Part shown: positions 26,279-35,684 of the stretch, piece by piece
How the letters are laid out: every line of letters starts with the position of its first letter
Numbering within the stretch: position 1 is the stretch's first letter
Assembly: GCA_903893565.1 (NCBI GenBank)
Contig: CAITMU010000105.1
Coordinates: forward strand, 186,001-250,000
Reading direction: 5' to 3'
From: an uncultured beta proteobacterium
GTDB lineage: Bacteria > Pseudomonadota > Gammaproteobacteria > Burkholderiales > SG8-41
DNA: 64,000 bases
The notes under the pieces: model-generated
The model's database searches: none
What the model was told of the DNA's origin: nothing
Seen by the model: the letters and a program-made list of their open reading frames with translations, nothing else
Made by a program: the position numbers and the translations under genes

Positions 26279-26851
26279 CTACCATGAACTGACGCCTTTA
26301 CAGCTTGTAATGCTTTTAACATTGCTACTATTCAAGGAGAGGATGCACGAACTTCCTCCGACTGAGGTTGAAACACCTGAAGCAGAAACGGTATAGGTGG
26401 GCGGGGTCACCGTATTGTCCACGGCCCATACATAATATGTAAAATCTGCCGACTGCGCGGGCACCCATCCCGGAAGTACGGCTTGTATGTTGGATACCCC
26501 AGTAATATTACTTGAGGTGACTACTGCATTTGAAGGGGTAGACGAACTGGGGATTGGATAATAGGTATGGTTTAGTAAATAATTTTCCATATTCATGGCC
26601 ATAGACACGAGGTCTGTTTCTGCCGCCGAAATTTTTTGCTTGGAAATAAAGTTAAGGTAAGAGGGGATCGACAACTTGATCAAAATCGATATCACAGCTA
26701 AGACCACCAAAAGCTCAACCAGTGTGACGCCGTGATTACGTCGAATGGGGGAAGGGATGATAGGAGTAGCTTGAATACAGGGAGTAATGATCCCTGTATT
26801 GATCCCTGTATTGATCGATTGAATCGGTGTCGACTGCCGAAGAAAGTTCAA
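26279..26851 (-). CDS. PilE/type IV pilin-like protein with long leader
   Basis: A type IV pilin-like protein with the cleavage motif NHG-VTLVELLVVLAVISIL and Glu at +5, followed by a Tyr-containing helix (SAAETDLVSMAMNMENYL) and two Cys in the C-terminal loop. The only in-frame start is a TTG at 26851, which gives a 41-residue leader; most prepilin leaders are under 30. The leader codons contain a tandem repeat and two alternative hairpins. No Shine-Dalgarno is clear. It is the first gene of the operon with FimT-, PilV-, PilW- and PilX-like proteins. Confidence 0.75.
   Translation of the reverse strand: MNFLRQSTPIQSINTGINTGIITPCIQATPIIPSPIRRNHGVTLVELLVVLAVISILIKLSIPSYLNFISKQKISAAETDLVSMAMNMENYLLNHTYYPIPSSSTPSNAVVTSSNITGVSNIQAVLPGWVPAQSADFTYYVWAVDNTVTPPTYTVSASGVSTSVGGSSCILSLNSSNVKSITSCKGVSSW
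26774..26814 (-). repeat. Tandem 12-bp repeat with shared inverted arm (alternative hairpins)
   Basis: TCCCTGTATTGA occurs twice in tandem (26791-26802 and 26803-26814). AATACAGGGA at 26774-26783 is the exact inverse of TCCCTGTATT and can pair with either copy. It lies in the leader of the first pilin gene; two competing hairpins suggest a translational switch or slippage-prone site. Confidence 0.5.
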
Positions 26852-27072
26852 AGCGGTTAAACCTAAGAAGATTTATTTTGAATCATTAGTCTGATTAGTA
26901 TGACTAGACTGAAATGCGCGCTCATCCAAAAGCCAAGCGCGAAAACGCCCTATTCCTACATTATTTGTTAAGAAAGACGAATATTAACACTTCTTAATAA
27001 TACACTTTTTCTAAACCAATAAATACCTGGTTTTTGTATATTAAAAAGTCGTTTTCAAGGGGGGTAGACCAT

Positions 27073-27103
27073 AAAAAAGGCCCCAGACGACGACAGGACC
27101 TTT
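27073..27103 (-). terminator. Rho-independent terminator of the ribF-ileS-lspA-ispH operon
   Basis: On the minus strand AAAGGTCC pairs with GGGCCTTT around a 12-nt loop (one mismatch), followed by a run of T (27078-27073). It lies about 140 nt past the ispH stop. The plus strand also ends in a T7 tract, so it could work both ways. Confidence 0.6.
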
Positions 27104-27113
27104 ATTTTTTTGA

Positions 27114-27127
27114 TTGACTTAGATCAA
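27114..27127. promoter_or_regulatory. FNR-like site
   Basis: TTGAC-TTAG-ATCAA matches the FNR/Dnr consensus TTGAT-N4-ATCAA at 9 of 10 positions. It lies between ispH and the pilin operon, about 270 bp from the first pilin gene, farther than usual. It may be chance. Confidence 0.25.
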
Positions 27128-27246
27128 GCTCGCAGAATTCAAGGCCTCATCAAGGCTTTTTCTTGGTTTAAAGACTTACTAGAAAAAAAGAATTCTTCAT
27201 CCAGCGCAAGGGGTGCGGGCCCTTTAATCCCGGGTAGGAACCTGGG

Positions 27247-28176
27247 CTAAATCTTCTGATTGAGTCCCTTGGGCATCGGAAACACTACGCGCTCTTCAAT
27301 ACCGGTCAAATGAATGACCTCTGTCGCGCCCATCTCCTTTAATCGATCCACCACGGCCTGAACCAATACTTCTGGCGCTGATGCCCCAGCCGTGACACCC
27401 ACCCGGTTAATATTCTCAAACCAACTCGTCTCGAGGTAGGTCGCATTGTCCACCATGTAAGCCACTACACCGTGCTTTTGCGCCACTTCTCGCAAACGAT
27501 TGGAGTTCGAACTATTGGGAGAGCCCACCACAATCACCACCTCACATTGTTGAGCCAGCACTTTCACGGCGTCTTGCCGATTTTGCGTGGCATAACAAAT
27601 ATCGTCTTTTTTAGGCCCCTTAATGCTCGGAAAACGCTCTTTTAACGCTTGAATCGTCTTGTTTGCATCATCTACCGACAAGGTGGTCTGTGTCACAAAA
27701 GACAAGTGCTCGGGATCTTTAACGAAAAGCTTGGCTACATCCTCCGGCGCCTCCACCAAATGCATCCCATCGGCTACCTGCCCCATGGTGCCCTGGACCT
27801 CGGGGTGTCCCTCATGGCCGATCATAATGATTTCATGGTCCATCTGGCGCATTTTAGCCACTTCCACGTGCACCTTGGTGACCAAGGGGCAGGTGGCATC
27901 ATAAACCCTTAAGCCACGACTCTGAGCCTCGTTACGCACGGCCTGGGAGACCCCATGCGCACTAAAAATAACCGTACTACCCACGGGCACTTCATTCAAC
28001 TCTTCAATGAAAACCGCCCCTTTACTGCGTAGGTCATCGACCACAAATTTATTGTGTACTACCTCGTGCCGAACATAAATAGGCACGCCATGTTGACGAA
28101 TCGCTTGTTCGACAATTTCAATGGCGCGATCCACACCAGCACAAAATCCGCGCGGATTGGCTAAATAAATTTGCAT
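27247..28176 (-). CDS. ispH: 4-hydroxy-3-methylbut-2-enyl diphosphate reductase
   Basis: A 309-aa IspH (LytB), the [4Fe-4S] enzyme making IPP and DMAPP in the last step of the MEP pathway. The three cluster cysteines are visible (GFCAG at residue 12, DATCPL, ICYATQ), as is the [10 protein letters not shown] substrate motif. A strong ribosome binding site (GGGAGG) precedes ATG 28176. It follows lspA by 65 nt on the same strand. In many relatives an fkpB gene lies between these two; here it is missing. dxs and ispA of the same pathway are further along the window. Confidence 0.96.
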   Translation of the reverse strand: MQIYLANPRGFCAGVDRAIEIVEQAIRQHGVPIYVRHEVVHNKFVVDDLRSKGAVFIEELNEVPVGSTVIFSAHGVSQAVRNEAQSRGLRVYDATCPLVTKVHVEVAKMRQMDHEIIMIGHEGHPEVQGTMGQVADGMHLVEAPEDVAKLFVKDPEHLSFVTQTTLSVDDANKTIQALKERFPSIKGPKKDDICYATQNRQDAVKVLAQQCEVVIVVGSPNSSNSNRLREVAQKHGVVAYMVDNATYLETSWFENINRVGVTAGASAPEVLVQAVVDRLKEMGATEVIHLTGIEERVVFPMPKGLNQKI

Positions 28177-28241
28177 CTTGATAACCTCCCAAACTTTGAC
28201 GAGCGATTCCTACTTAGAGCTTAAAAGACAGGATCTTCATC

Positions 28242-28712
28242 CTATGAAGGCTCCGTATTTGATTTTGACTTAAATCCATCCCAGATTAATAGACCTGCCC
28301 CACCAGTAATCGCAGAATCCGCCATATTAAAGGCTGGAAAGAAATAGGCCTCGTAATGCACTTGTATGAAGTCCACCACCGAAGCAAAAATAATTCGATC
28401 AATCAGATTGCCGATTGCCCCCCCCAACACCATACCTAATGCAAAACAAAACAAAAGCTGTTTAGGGTAATGGTGCATTAGCCACAGGATCCAACCCACC
28501 GCAATCAAAGAAATGGATATGAAAAATATCCTTTGCCAACCCCCAGCATCGGCTAAAAAACTAAAAGCCGCACCGGTATTGTGTACGCGCACAAGATTAA
28601 AGTAAGTGTTCACAAACCATGTTTCATTCACAACAAAGTGCTGCATGACAAAATATTTCGTCACTTGATCAATAATGACAATCAGAGTGGCTAATAACAG
28701 CCACCTACGCAT
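28242..28712 (-). CDS. lspA: Lipoprotein signal peptidase (signal peptidase II)
   Basis: A 156-aa inner-membrane aspartyl protease that removes signal peptides from prolipoproteins. Four hydrophobic segments are seen, with the catalytic aspartates at Asp114 (VVDF) and Asp132 (NMADSAI) and the NLIDR motif. The start is ATG 28712, overlapping the ileS stop by 8 nt, which fits translational coupling; the frame is open to 28835 but that part belongs to ileS. C-terminal residues are short and hydrophilic. Confidence 0.95.
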   Translation of the reverse strand: MRRWLLLATLIVIIDQVTKYFVMQHFVVNETWFVNTYFNLVRVHNTGAAFSFLADAGGWQRIFFISISLIAVGWILWLMHHYPKQLLFCFALGMVLGGAIGNLIDRIIFASVVDFIQVHYEAYFFPAFNMADSAITGGAGLLIWDGFKSKSNTEPS

Positions 28713-31569
28713 ATTCACGCCCTTCCCCAGAACCCTCAAGGTTCTGAACGCAGCGATCACACAAGTCTTCGTGTCCTGCGATAGATCCCACCTCAGAGCG
28801 ATAATGCCAGCAACGCTCACATTTACGATAAGCACTGGGGTTCACGCCAATGCCTAAACCTTCCATAACCAGTGCCCGGGCGCCGCCCACACCACGATGA
28901 AGGCCCGCTCGGGAGGTAATCAACACAAAACGCAAATCTTCTTGCAATGGCAAGAGACGATCATAAAGATCGCCTTCGATATACAGATCGACCTCTGCTG
29001 CCAAAGAAGAACCAATTTTACCTTCTCCACGCAGTCGCTCCAGTTCCTTAAGCACATCAGAGCGCACAGCACGGATTTCTTGCCAACGATTGCGTAGCCC
29101 CATCGCCGCCTCAGGCACAGGCCCTTGATACCACGTTTGCTCAAAGAGACTACTGGGTTCTTTTTGTATCACAGACCACACTTCTTCTGCCGTAAACGAC
29201 AAAATCGGCGCCATCAATCGAGTCAATGCCTGAGTAATGTGGTAGAGCGCATTTTGAGCTGAGCGCCGAGTACGACTGGAGGGCTGGGCCGTGTATAGTC
29301 GGTCCTTCAGAATGTCAAGATAAAAGCCGCCCAGATCTTCCGAACAAAAAGACTGTAAGCGTTGCGCCACCTGATGAAATTCATAATTACCGTAATGACC
29401 AGGACTTTGCGGTTCACGCTCTCCCAGCCCATTGGGTGTCAATTCTGCCTGCAAATCACACATCATTAACCAAGCATACCGATCAATCTCAAGCCACTCG
29501 CTCATCGGCAAAGCATCACGATTAATATCAAAGTCCGCTAAATTGGATAATAAAAAACGAAGCGTATTGCGAATACGACGGTAGGACTCAACCACGCGCT
29601 TTAAAATTTCTTTTGAGATCGACAACTCCGCCGAATAATCGGTCATTGCCACCCACAAACGTAAAATATCTGCACCCCACTCATCCATCACCGATTGTGG
29701 CGCAATCACATTACCCTTGGATTTACTCATCTTGCGACCCGAACCATCGACCACAAATCCATGAGTCAGCAAACTACGGTATGGCGCTTGCCCATTCATC
29801 ATGCAAGAGACGAGCAATGAAGAGTGAAACCAGCCGCGATGCTGGTCAGAGCCCTCCAGATACAAATCAGCAGGATAGGTGCTGACACTTTCGTGCGAAT
29901 GTCTTAACACGGTAAAGTGGGTCGCACCGGAATCAAACCAAACGTCTAGGGTGTCTTTGATTTTTTCATACTTCGCGGCGTCAGCCTTACCGAGCAACAC
30001 CTCGGCAGAAATGGCCTGCCAGGCTTCGATACCGACCTCTTCCACTTTTTGAGCTACTAATTCCAGTAACTCGAGTGTGCGCGGATGTAACTTACCATTT
30101 TCTTTGGAAATAAAAAATGGCATCGGAACCCCCCACTGACGCTGTCGGGAGAGCGTCCAATCCGGGCGGTTAGCGATCATGCCATGTAATCGTGCCTTTC
30201 CCCACGCAGGAAAAAATCGTGTGGACTCCACCCCTTCCAGCGCGAGTTGCCGCAGATTTTTCTCAGGCTTAACCCCCGCCCAGCCCTTTGCTTCATCCAT
30301 CGCGGCAAACCACTGCACGGTTGCTCGTAAAATCACTGGGCTTTTATGTCGCCAGCAGTGCATGTAACTGTGAACATGCGCGGCTTGTTTAAATAACACC
30401 CCCTTTTCCTCTAGCAAAGCGATGACATTCGGATTGGCCTTCCAAATCATCTGCCCACCAAAAAGAGGCAGCGAAGCAACATATTTGCCATCGCCCATGA
30501 CCGGGGTAAGGATCTCGTCATCTTTCATGCCGTAACGACGACAGGATTGAAAATCCTCCACTCCATAAGCTGGGGCCGAGTGCACAATCCCCGTGCCGGT
30601 ATCGAGCGTCACGTAATCTCCCAAATAAATCGGAGACAGTCGATCATAAAAAGGATGACTAAATTTTATTTCTTCTAAATCTAAGCCTTTACAAGTGCCA
30701 ATCGTGGTTCCACTCAACGCAAAACGCTCTAGGCACGCGGTTTGCAATTGCGCAGCCAAAATCAACAACCCACGCGGCGTATCCACCAAGTTATAGTCAA
30801 ACTCAGGATGAACATTCAAGGCTTGATTGCCCGGCAAAGTCCAAGGGGTTGTCGTCCAGATAACAATGTAACCCTCTGTCTTGGGCAAAGCAGCCAACCC
30901 AAACGCTTTAGCTAATTTTTCTGGTTCTGCGAAAGCAAAACCCACATCAACGGCGACATCCTGACGATCCTCATACTCGACCTCGGCCTCCGCTAACGCT
31001 GATCCGCAATCAAAACACCAATTCACCGGCTTTAAGCCACGATACACATAGCCTTTGGCTAGCAATTGACCTAAAGCGCGAATCTCATTAGCCTCATTTT
31101 TAAAGGCCATGGTGAGATAGGGATTTTCCCATTCAGCCAACACACCTAAGCGGATAAAATCCTGTTTTTGTCGCTCAATTTGCTCATGCGCATAAGCGCG
31201 GCATAGTTTTTGAGTTTCTGCGGTAGGCAGATGTTTTCCGTGTTTTTTTTCAATTTGAACTTCGATGGGCATACCATGACAATCCCAGCCCGGCACGTAA
31301 GGCGCATCAAAGCCAGACAAGGACTTTGACTTCACAATAATATCTTTCAGGATTTTATTAACCGCATGTCCAATGTGAATATCCCCATTGGCATAGGGGG
31401 GCCCATCGTGAAGAACAAAACGGGGGCGACCTTGGCTTGCCTGACGGATTCGCTGGTAGAACTGACGTTGTTGCCAAGACTTCAGCATTAAAGGCTCGCG
31501 TTTGGCTAAATCCCCTCGCATGGGAAAAGCGGTATCGAGCAAATTAAGTGTTTTTTTGTAATCAGTCAT
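28705..31569 (-). CDS. ileS: Isoleucyl-tRNA synthetase
   Basis: A 954-aa class I aminoacyl-tRNA synthetase charging tRNA-Ile. The HIGH motif is in [12 protein letters not shown], the KMSKS motif in [10 protein letters not shown], and the C-terminal zinc site has CERCW ... CDRC. The editing domain ([14 protein letters not shown]) is intact. Length is normal for the bacterial (eubacterial-type) enzyme. It lies between ribF (39 nt upstream) and lspA (8-nt overlap) in a classical operon. Confidence 0.98.
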   Translation of the reverse strand: MTDYKKTLNLLDTAFPMRGDLAKREPLMLKSWQQRQFYQRIRQASQGRPRFVLHDGPPYANGDIHIGHAVNKILKDIIVKSKSLSGFDAPYVPGWDCHGMPIEVQIEKKHGKHLPTAETQKLCRAYAHEQIERQKQDFIRLGVLAEWENPYLTMAFKNEANEIRALGQLLAKGYVYRGLKPVNWCFDCGSALAEAEVEYEDRQDVAVDVGFAFAEPEKLAKAFGLAALPKTEGYIVIWTTTPWTLPGNQALNVHPEFDYNLVDTPRGLLILAAQLQTACLERFALSGTTIGTCKGLDLEEIKFSHPFYDRLSPIYLGDYVTLDTGTGIVHSAPAYGVEDFQSCRRYGMKDDEILTPVMGDGKYVASLPLFGGQMIWKANPNVIALLEEKGVLFKQAAHVHSYMHCWRHKSPVILRATVQWFAAMDEAKGWAGVKPEKNLRQLALEGVESTRFFPAWGKARLHGMIANRPDWTLSRQRQWGVPMPFFISKENGKLHPRTLELLELVAQKVEEVGIEAWQAISAEVLLGKADAAKYEKIKDTLDVWFDSGATHFTVLRHSHESVSTYPADLYLEGSDQHRGWFHSSLLVSCMMNGQAPYRSLLTHGFVVDGSGRKMSKSKGNVIAPQSVMDEWGADILRLWVAMTDYSAELSISKEILKRVVESYRRIRNTLRFLLSNLADFDINRDALPMSEWLEIDRYAWLMMCDLQAELTPNGLGEREPQSPGHYGNYEFHQVAQRLQSFCSEDLGGFYLDILKDRLYTAQPSSRTRRSAQNALYHITQALTRLMAPILSFTAEEVWSVIQKEPSSLFEQTWYQGPVPEAAMGLRNRWQEIRAVRSDVLKELERLRGEGKIGSSLAAEVDLYIEGDLYDRLLPLQEDLRFVLITSRAGLHRGVGGARALVMEGLGIGVNPSAYRKCERCWHYRSEVGSIAGHEDLCDRCVQNLEGSGEGREYA

Positions 31570-31608
31570 TATTTTTAATCATATGTCATTATCGACATTT
31601 GTTTGCAT

Positions 31609-32559
31609 TCAGGATTGAGCGTTGAGGTCTTTATCCCTCAGGACAAAAAAATCGCGGGTATTTTGCACATCTCGCCCAATTTGAAGGCGGAGCGTTTCAA
31701 GATCAGAATATTTTTCTTCATCACGGAGTTTATGTAAAAAATCTACCTTCAAATGGCGGCCGTAGATGTCTTGATCAAATTCAAACAAATAAACTTCTAA
31801 CAACGCTTCGCCCTTGATTTTCACTGTCGGACGAACCCCTAGGCTGGCAACGCCTCGTACAACCCTAGAGCCTACACCGTGCACTTGCACGGCAAAAATA
31901 CCAGACAATGGTAGGCGATTATGCTTGATTCTGACATTGGCTGTCGGGTATCCCAAGGTTCGGCCCAATTGATCTCCCTTGATCACCCGTCCACAGATAT
32001 TAAAGGGGTGGCCTAATAACTGACTAGCCCAGGGCAATTGCCCACTGGCCAATGCTTCCCGCACAGCCGTGCTTGACACCCGCACTCCGTCCACCCTAAC
32101 ACTAGGCAGTGAGTGAACCTCAAAACCCATTGAGACGCTGGATTTTTGTAACATCGCAAAATCACCTGCACGACGCGCGCCAAAGCGAAAGTCGTCCCCC
32201 ACCTGCAACCAACGAACTTCCAAGCCGGAAACTAAAATACGTTCGATAAATTCAGTAGGCGCCATCTGTGCAAAATGATAATCAAACCGACAAATCTGCA
32301 CTTGATCCACACCACAATCGGCCAGGAGCTCTAATTTATCTCTGAGCGGCGTTAATCGTGCAGGCGCTTTGTCTGGCGCAAAAAATTCTCTCGGTTGCGG
32401 TTCAAACAACATGACGCAAGAGGGCACACCCAAACGCCGTGATGCATTGGAGAGCTCGGCCAACATGGCACGATGGCCGATGTGAACGCCGTCAAAATTA
32501 CCAATCGTCAGCGCGAGAGGCCTCAGGGCAAGAAGTGGGATATCACGAGTGATTCGCAT
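31609..32559 (-). CDS. ribF: Bifunctional riboflavin kinase/FAD synthetase
   Basis: A 316-aa RibF that phosphorylates riboflavin and then adenylates FMN. The N-terminal nucleotidyltransferase site LTIGNFDGVHIGHRAML and the SSTAVREAL motif are present, followed by the kinase domain with GRTLGYPTANV. ATG 32559 is well placed. A consensus -10 (TATAAT on the minus strand at 32591-32586) lies about 30 nt upstream, with a poor -35, so this is probably the operon promoter for ribF-ileS-lspA-ispH. Confidence 0.95.
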   Translation of the reverse strand: MRITRDIPLLALRPLALTIGNFDGVHIGHRAMLAELSNASRRLGVPSCVMLFEPQPREFFAPDKAPARLTPLRDKLELLADCGVDQVQICRFDYHFAQMAPTEFIERILVSGLEVRWLQVGDDFRFGARRAGDFAMLQKSSVSMGFEVHSLPSVRVDGVRVSSTAVREALASGQLPWASQLLGHPFNICGRVIKGDQLGRTLGYPTANVRIKHNRLPLSGIFAVQVHGVGSRVVRGVASLGVRPTVKIKGEALLEVYLFEFDQDIYGRHLKVDFLHKLRDEEKYSDLETLRLQIGRDVQNTRDFFVLRDKDLNAQS

Positions 32560-33077
32560 CAGGCTAATAACACGTAAAATATTGAATTATAGCGTGTTTT
32601 AACTAAGATAACACACCCACAGCAGGCGCTATTTTTTAACTCCCTTTTGAAATCCAATCACAAAATGTCACTCAACAATAGGGCCCATCCCTTGGCTTGG
32701 CTACCCCTTCCTCACCACCCGATTTTCCATTAAGGCGTTTTAAGAACTAAACACTAGATAAAAATGCACGGGCGTATCGAATACTTTTTTATATTTCCAA
32801 ATGGCTTCCAAACCTATGCGTTTTTTGCACATCGACGACCAAGTCAGAACGAGGACAGATTGGTTTTGTGAACTGGTAGCAGACTAAAGCTGATGAAGGC
32901 ACAGTGCACATGGACGAGCACGGTCTTGCGGCATTCGTCACGTCTAAAGGCCGGTTAGGGCATCCATCAATGCTTAGGCACCGTAATTACCAGTCCATTC
33001 AAAAAATACCGGTAGCCCATCCGCCCTTTAACCTTGGCACACTTCGATTGAGCGAGTGCCACTTTTTAGCATTCAGG
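32560..33077. other. Intergenic region between murJ and ribF
   Basis: More than 500 nt with no convincing gene. A 75-codon frame on the plus strand (32904-33131) runs into murJ antisense and has no family resemblance. The stretch contains a plus-strand terminator-like hairpin at 33035-33061 and the ribF -10 near its left end. Confidence 0.4.
33035..33066 (+). terminator. Plus-strand terminator-like hairpin of unknown transcript
   Basis: TGGCAC (33035-33040) pairs with GTGCCA (33056-33061) around a 15-nt loop, followed by CTTTTT. No plus-strand gene lies upstream, so this may end an unannotated small RNA, or be chance. Confidence 0.3.
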
Positions 33078-34616
33078 CTAAGCATTTTCAAAGCGCAGAA
33101 AGTCTCGGGGCCTTATGCCAAGCACCCATAAGACTCCCAAATACACCGAAGCGCCCAGTGCGACTAAACCCGCCAGCCAACCCACTCGCAAAGGAATCGA
33201 AGCCACGACCCAATCGCGAACTTCACCCAAAGCGTAATGTAAGCTCAAGCCCATACATACCAAGGCAATCATTAACTTAACCAAAAAGAAAACCCAACCA
33301 GGGCAAGGCAGATAAATGCCGCGCTTTTTCAGCAAATAAAACAGGCAGCCCGCGTTAAAACAAGAACCCAATCCAATCGCCAAGGCTAGGCCTGCATGTT
33401 GCATGCTCCTTAAAAACAAAAAGTTTAGCCCTTGCGTCACAATCAACGTGACCACAGCCACTCTCACGGGGGTGCGAATATCCTGACGGGCATAAAAGGC
33501 AGGGGCCAATACCTTGACTAAAATTAAGCCTAATAAGCCAACACTGTAAGCCACCAGTGCAGAGCGTGTGGCATAGGCATCCACCATGGAAAATGCACCA
33601 TATTTAAACAAAGTAATGATCAAGGGCATCGCCAGCAAAGCCAACCCCAAAGCACAAGGCAATGCCAACAAAAAGCTAAGTCTCAAGCCCCAATCTAATA
33701 GTGCCGAGTATTCTACCGCCGCACGCGTGGCATAGTGACGAGACAAGCTGGGTAATAAAATGGTGCCTAAAGCAACCCCTAACATGCCAGATGGAAATTC
33801 CATCAAACGGTCCGCATAGTAAAGCCATGACACACTGCCCGCCGCCAAAAAGGAAGCAAAAATAACATTCAGTAACAAACTCACCTGCCCAACAGAGACC
33901 CCAAATAAGGCCGGCACCATCTGCTTTAAAACACGCCTTAGGCCTGGATGGTTCATATTTAACTTAAAACGGGGCAGCACATTGTGCCGCATTAAAAATG
34001 GCACCTGAAATACTAATTGCAGGACCCCACCGCAGAGCACAGCCCAAGCTAAACTTTTGATGGGAGGATCAAAATAAGGCGCAAAAAATAAAGCAAAAAC
34101 AATAAAAGAAAGATTCAGCAGTACAGGGGTAAAGGCGGGAACCGCGAACCGACTTAACGTATTTAAAATGCTGCCGGCCAAAGCCGTCAGTGATATGAAT
34201 AAAATATAAGGAAATGTGATACGAAGTAGTTCAACGGTTAAATTAAATTTTTCTGGAGACTCCACAAATCCAGGCGCATTCACGTAAATAATCACCGGCG
34301 CGGCAAGAATACCCACCACCACCACACCCATTAATACCACGCTTAACATGCCTGCCACATGGTCTATCAGATCTCGTAATTCGTCCTCTCCACGGCGATT
34401 TTTATATTCCGACAAAATCGGCACAAAAGCCTGAGAAAACGCGCCTTCCGCAAATAGACGACGTAAAAAATTAGGGATTTTGAATGCCACAAAGAAAGCA
34501 TCCGTGGCTAGTCCCGCGCCAAACAACCGGGCAATGACCGTATCGCGAATAAAACCCAGGATGCGCGATAAAAAAGTCATACCACTCACAGTGGCCAAAG
34601 ATTTAAGCAAGTTCAT
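33078..34616 (-). CDS. murJ: Lipid II flippase
   Basis: A 512-aa multi-pass membrane protein of the MurJ/MviN family in the MOP superfamily, which flips lipid II to the periplasmic side for peptidoglycan synthesis. The N-terminus (TFLSRILGFIRDTVIARLFG) and RRLFAEGAFSQAFVP are diagnostic. About fourteen hydrophobic segments are visible. It is divergent from rpsT, an arrangement common in betaproteobacteria. Confidence 0.96.
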   Translation of the reverse strand: MNLLKSLATVSGMTFLSRILGFIRDTVIARLFGAGLATDAFFVAFKIPNFLRRLFAEGAFSQAFVPILSEYKNRRGEDELRDLIDHVAGMLSVVLMGVVVVGILAAPVIIYVNAPGFVESPEKFNLTVELLRITFPYILFISLTALAGSILNTLSRFAVPAFTPVLLNLSFIVFALFFAPYFDPPIKSLAWAVLCGGVLQLVFQVPFLMRHNVLPRFKLNMNHPGLRRVLKQMVPALFGVSVGQVSLLLNVIFASFLAAGSVSWLYYADRLMEFPSGMLGVALGTILLPSLSRHYATRAAVEYSALLDWGLRLSFLLALPCALGLALLAMPLIITLFKYGAFSMVDAYATRSALVAYSVGLLGLILVKVLAPAFYARQDIRTPVRVAVVTLIVTQGLNFLFLRSMQHAGLALAIGLGSCFNAGCLFYLLKKRGIYLPCPGWVFFLVKLMIALVCMGLSLHYALGEVRDWVVASIPLRVGWLAGLVALGASVYLGVLWVLGIRPRDFLRFENA

Positions 34617-34718
34617 TTAAGGGATTTGCACTTCCAAGCTAATTGCCGGCATTAAGCCAGAGAAAAAAGATCTGCAGCGTAAGATTACCGCTAATTACCG
34701 CCTAAAGGTGAATGGGCC

Positions 34719-34747
34719 TTGCAAAAGTCTTCTGTAAGCCGTATTAT
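34719..34747 (+). promoter_or_regulatory. Sigma70-type promoter of rpsT
   Basis: TTGCAA (34719-34724), a 17-bp spacer and TATTAT (34742-34747) form a good promoter. Transcription would start about 29 nt before the rpsT ATG. Confidence 0.6.
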
Positions 34748-34782
34748 CTCGGTCTTTTTCTTCCCGATAGGAAGTCTACCAG

Positions 34783-35046
34783 ATGGCAAATATTGCATCC
34801 GCGCGCAAAGCCGCGCGGCAAAGTGAAAAACGACGTCAACATAATGCGAGCCTGCGCTCTAAAATGCGTACGGCAATCAAAGATGTGGTCAAAGCAGTTG
34901 CGGCCGGCGATAAGGTGGCTGCAGGCGCAATTTTCCAGCGCGCTACGAGCACCATCGATATTATTGCTGACAAAGATATTATTCATAAAAACAAGGCTGC
35001 AAGACATAAAAGCAGATTGGCCGCTGCCGTCAAGGCTATGGCCTAA
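34783..35046 (+). CDS. rpsT: 30S ribosomal protein S20
   Basis: An 87-aa basic protein with the S20 start [20 protein letters not shown] and helical body ending in AAVKAMA. S20 binds 16S rRNA early in 30S assembly. AGGAAG upstream gives a ribosome binding site and a good promoter is present at 34719-34747. It is monocistronic and divergent from murJ. A hairpin (35068-35087, CTATTGAAA/TTTCAATAG) lies just downstream but lacks a T tract. Confidence 0.96.
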   Translation: MANIASARKAARQSEKRRQHNASLRSKMRTAIKDVVKAVAAGDKVAAGAIFQRATSTIDIIADKDIIHKNKAARHKSRLAAAVKAMA

Positions 35047-35367
35047 TCAAGAATTACGAGGTCTTTTCTATTGAAATTTTTCAATAGGCACTGACCTTGT
35101 AAGACTTGTATTGATCTCCTCCATCCCCCTGTAGTCTGATTGTGCTTCTTTCTGCGTTCATTGATGCCCTTAGATTCGCCAATATAGATATTTGCGAATT
35201 TATTCAGTACGAAAAATATCTTAAGGGCAGACCCTGAGGGATTGGGCTGACCAAAAAATGTAATCGGAAAACAAAGTTCACACACCTAAGGCCCTAGAAC
35301 AGGGATTGCTCTAAAACTGTATTATCTCATTGATTTTTTTGAATAATTGAGATTTTGGAGGCCTGTG

Positions 35368-35532
35368 ATGGCCTGCAATTCTTACTTTTTTAAAAAATAT
35401 CCCGAAAACCCTCTATTTATTCCCTACTCTCTATATTTGTGTCTTTTCGGGATACGCGTTATATGTTTTCATCCTTTCAGTCTCAAAAAAGGCCATCAAT
35501 TCAATATTAGGCTTTTTCAGGGCACTGGATGA
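35368..35532 (+). other. Possible small ORF (54 codons) containing an inverted repeat
   Basis: ATG 35368 is preceded by GGAGG with a 6-nt spacing. The 54 codons encode a protein rich in aromatic and hydrophobic residues (MACNSYFFKKYPENP, then a hydrophobic core). An 11-bp perfect inverted repeat TATCCCGAAAA / TTTTCGGGATA with a 35-nt loop lies within it. A coding role is uncertain; the structure could equally be a small RNA. Confidence 0.25.
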
Positions 35533-35566
35533 ACCTCATAAAAATGAAAATTTCGAAGTAAATCAC

Positions 35567-35636
35567 TTGCGCTTCAAGGCCTTAACGGTAAAATACCCCT
35601 CTTTGAACGGCGGCATGGGTAGCCGCCGTATGCTTT
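35567..35636 (+). promoter_or_regulatory. argD promoter and leader hairpin
   Basis: TTGCGC (35567-35572), 16 bp and TAAAAT (35589-35594) form a candidate promoter. A few bases after the expected start, ACGGCGGC (35607-35614) and GCCGCCGT (35622-35629) form an 8-bp perfect stem with a 7-nt loop, followed by ATGCTTTTT. This looks like an attenuator or 5' stabilising hairpin. Confidence 0.4.
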
Positions 35637-35684
35637 TTACATCCCGCAAATTGGATTGATGCCAGATTTTTTAAGAGTAAATCT

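Larger units (their letters stand above)
26852..27246. other. Intergenic region between ispH and the pilin operon
   Basis: No gene is seen. It contains a bidirectional-looking terminator at 27076-27103 and an FNR-like site at 27114-27127. The part near 26852-27060 is AT-rich and must hold the pilin operon promoter, but neither a sigma70 nor a sigma54 element is convincing. Confidence 0.4.
35047..35684. other. Structured intergenic region between rpsT and argD
   Basis: About 640 nt. It contains a 9-bp perfect hairpin at 35068-35087, an 11-bp perfect inverted repeat (35398-35408 with 35444-35454), a small frame with a good ribosome binding site (35368-35532), and the argD promoter and leader hairpin. 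No known gene or riboswitch is recognised. Confidence 0.45.
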
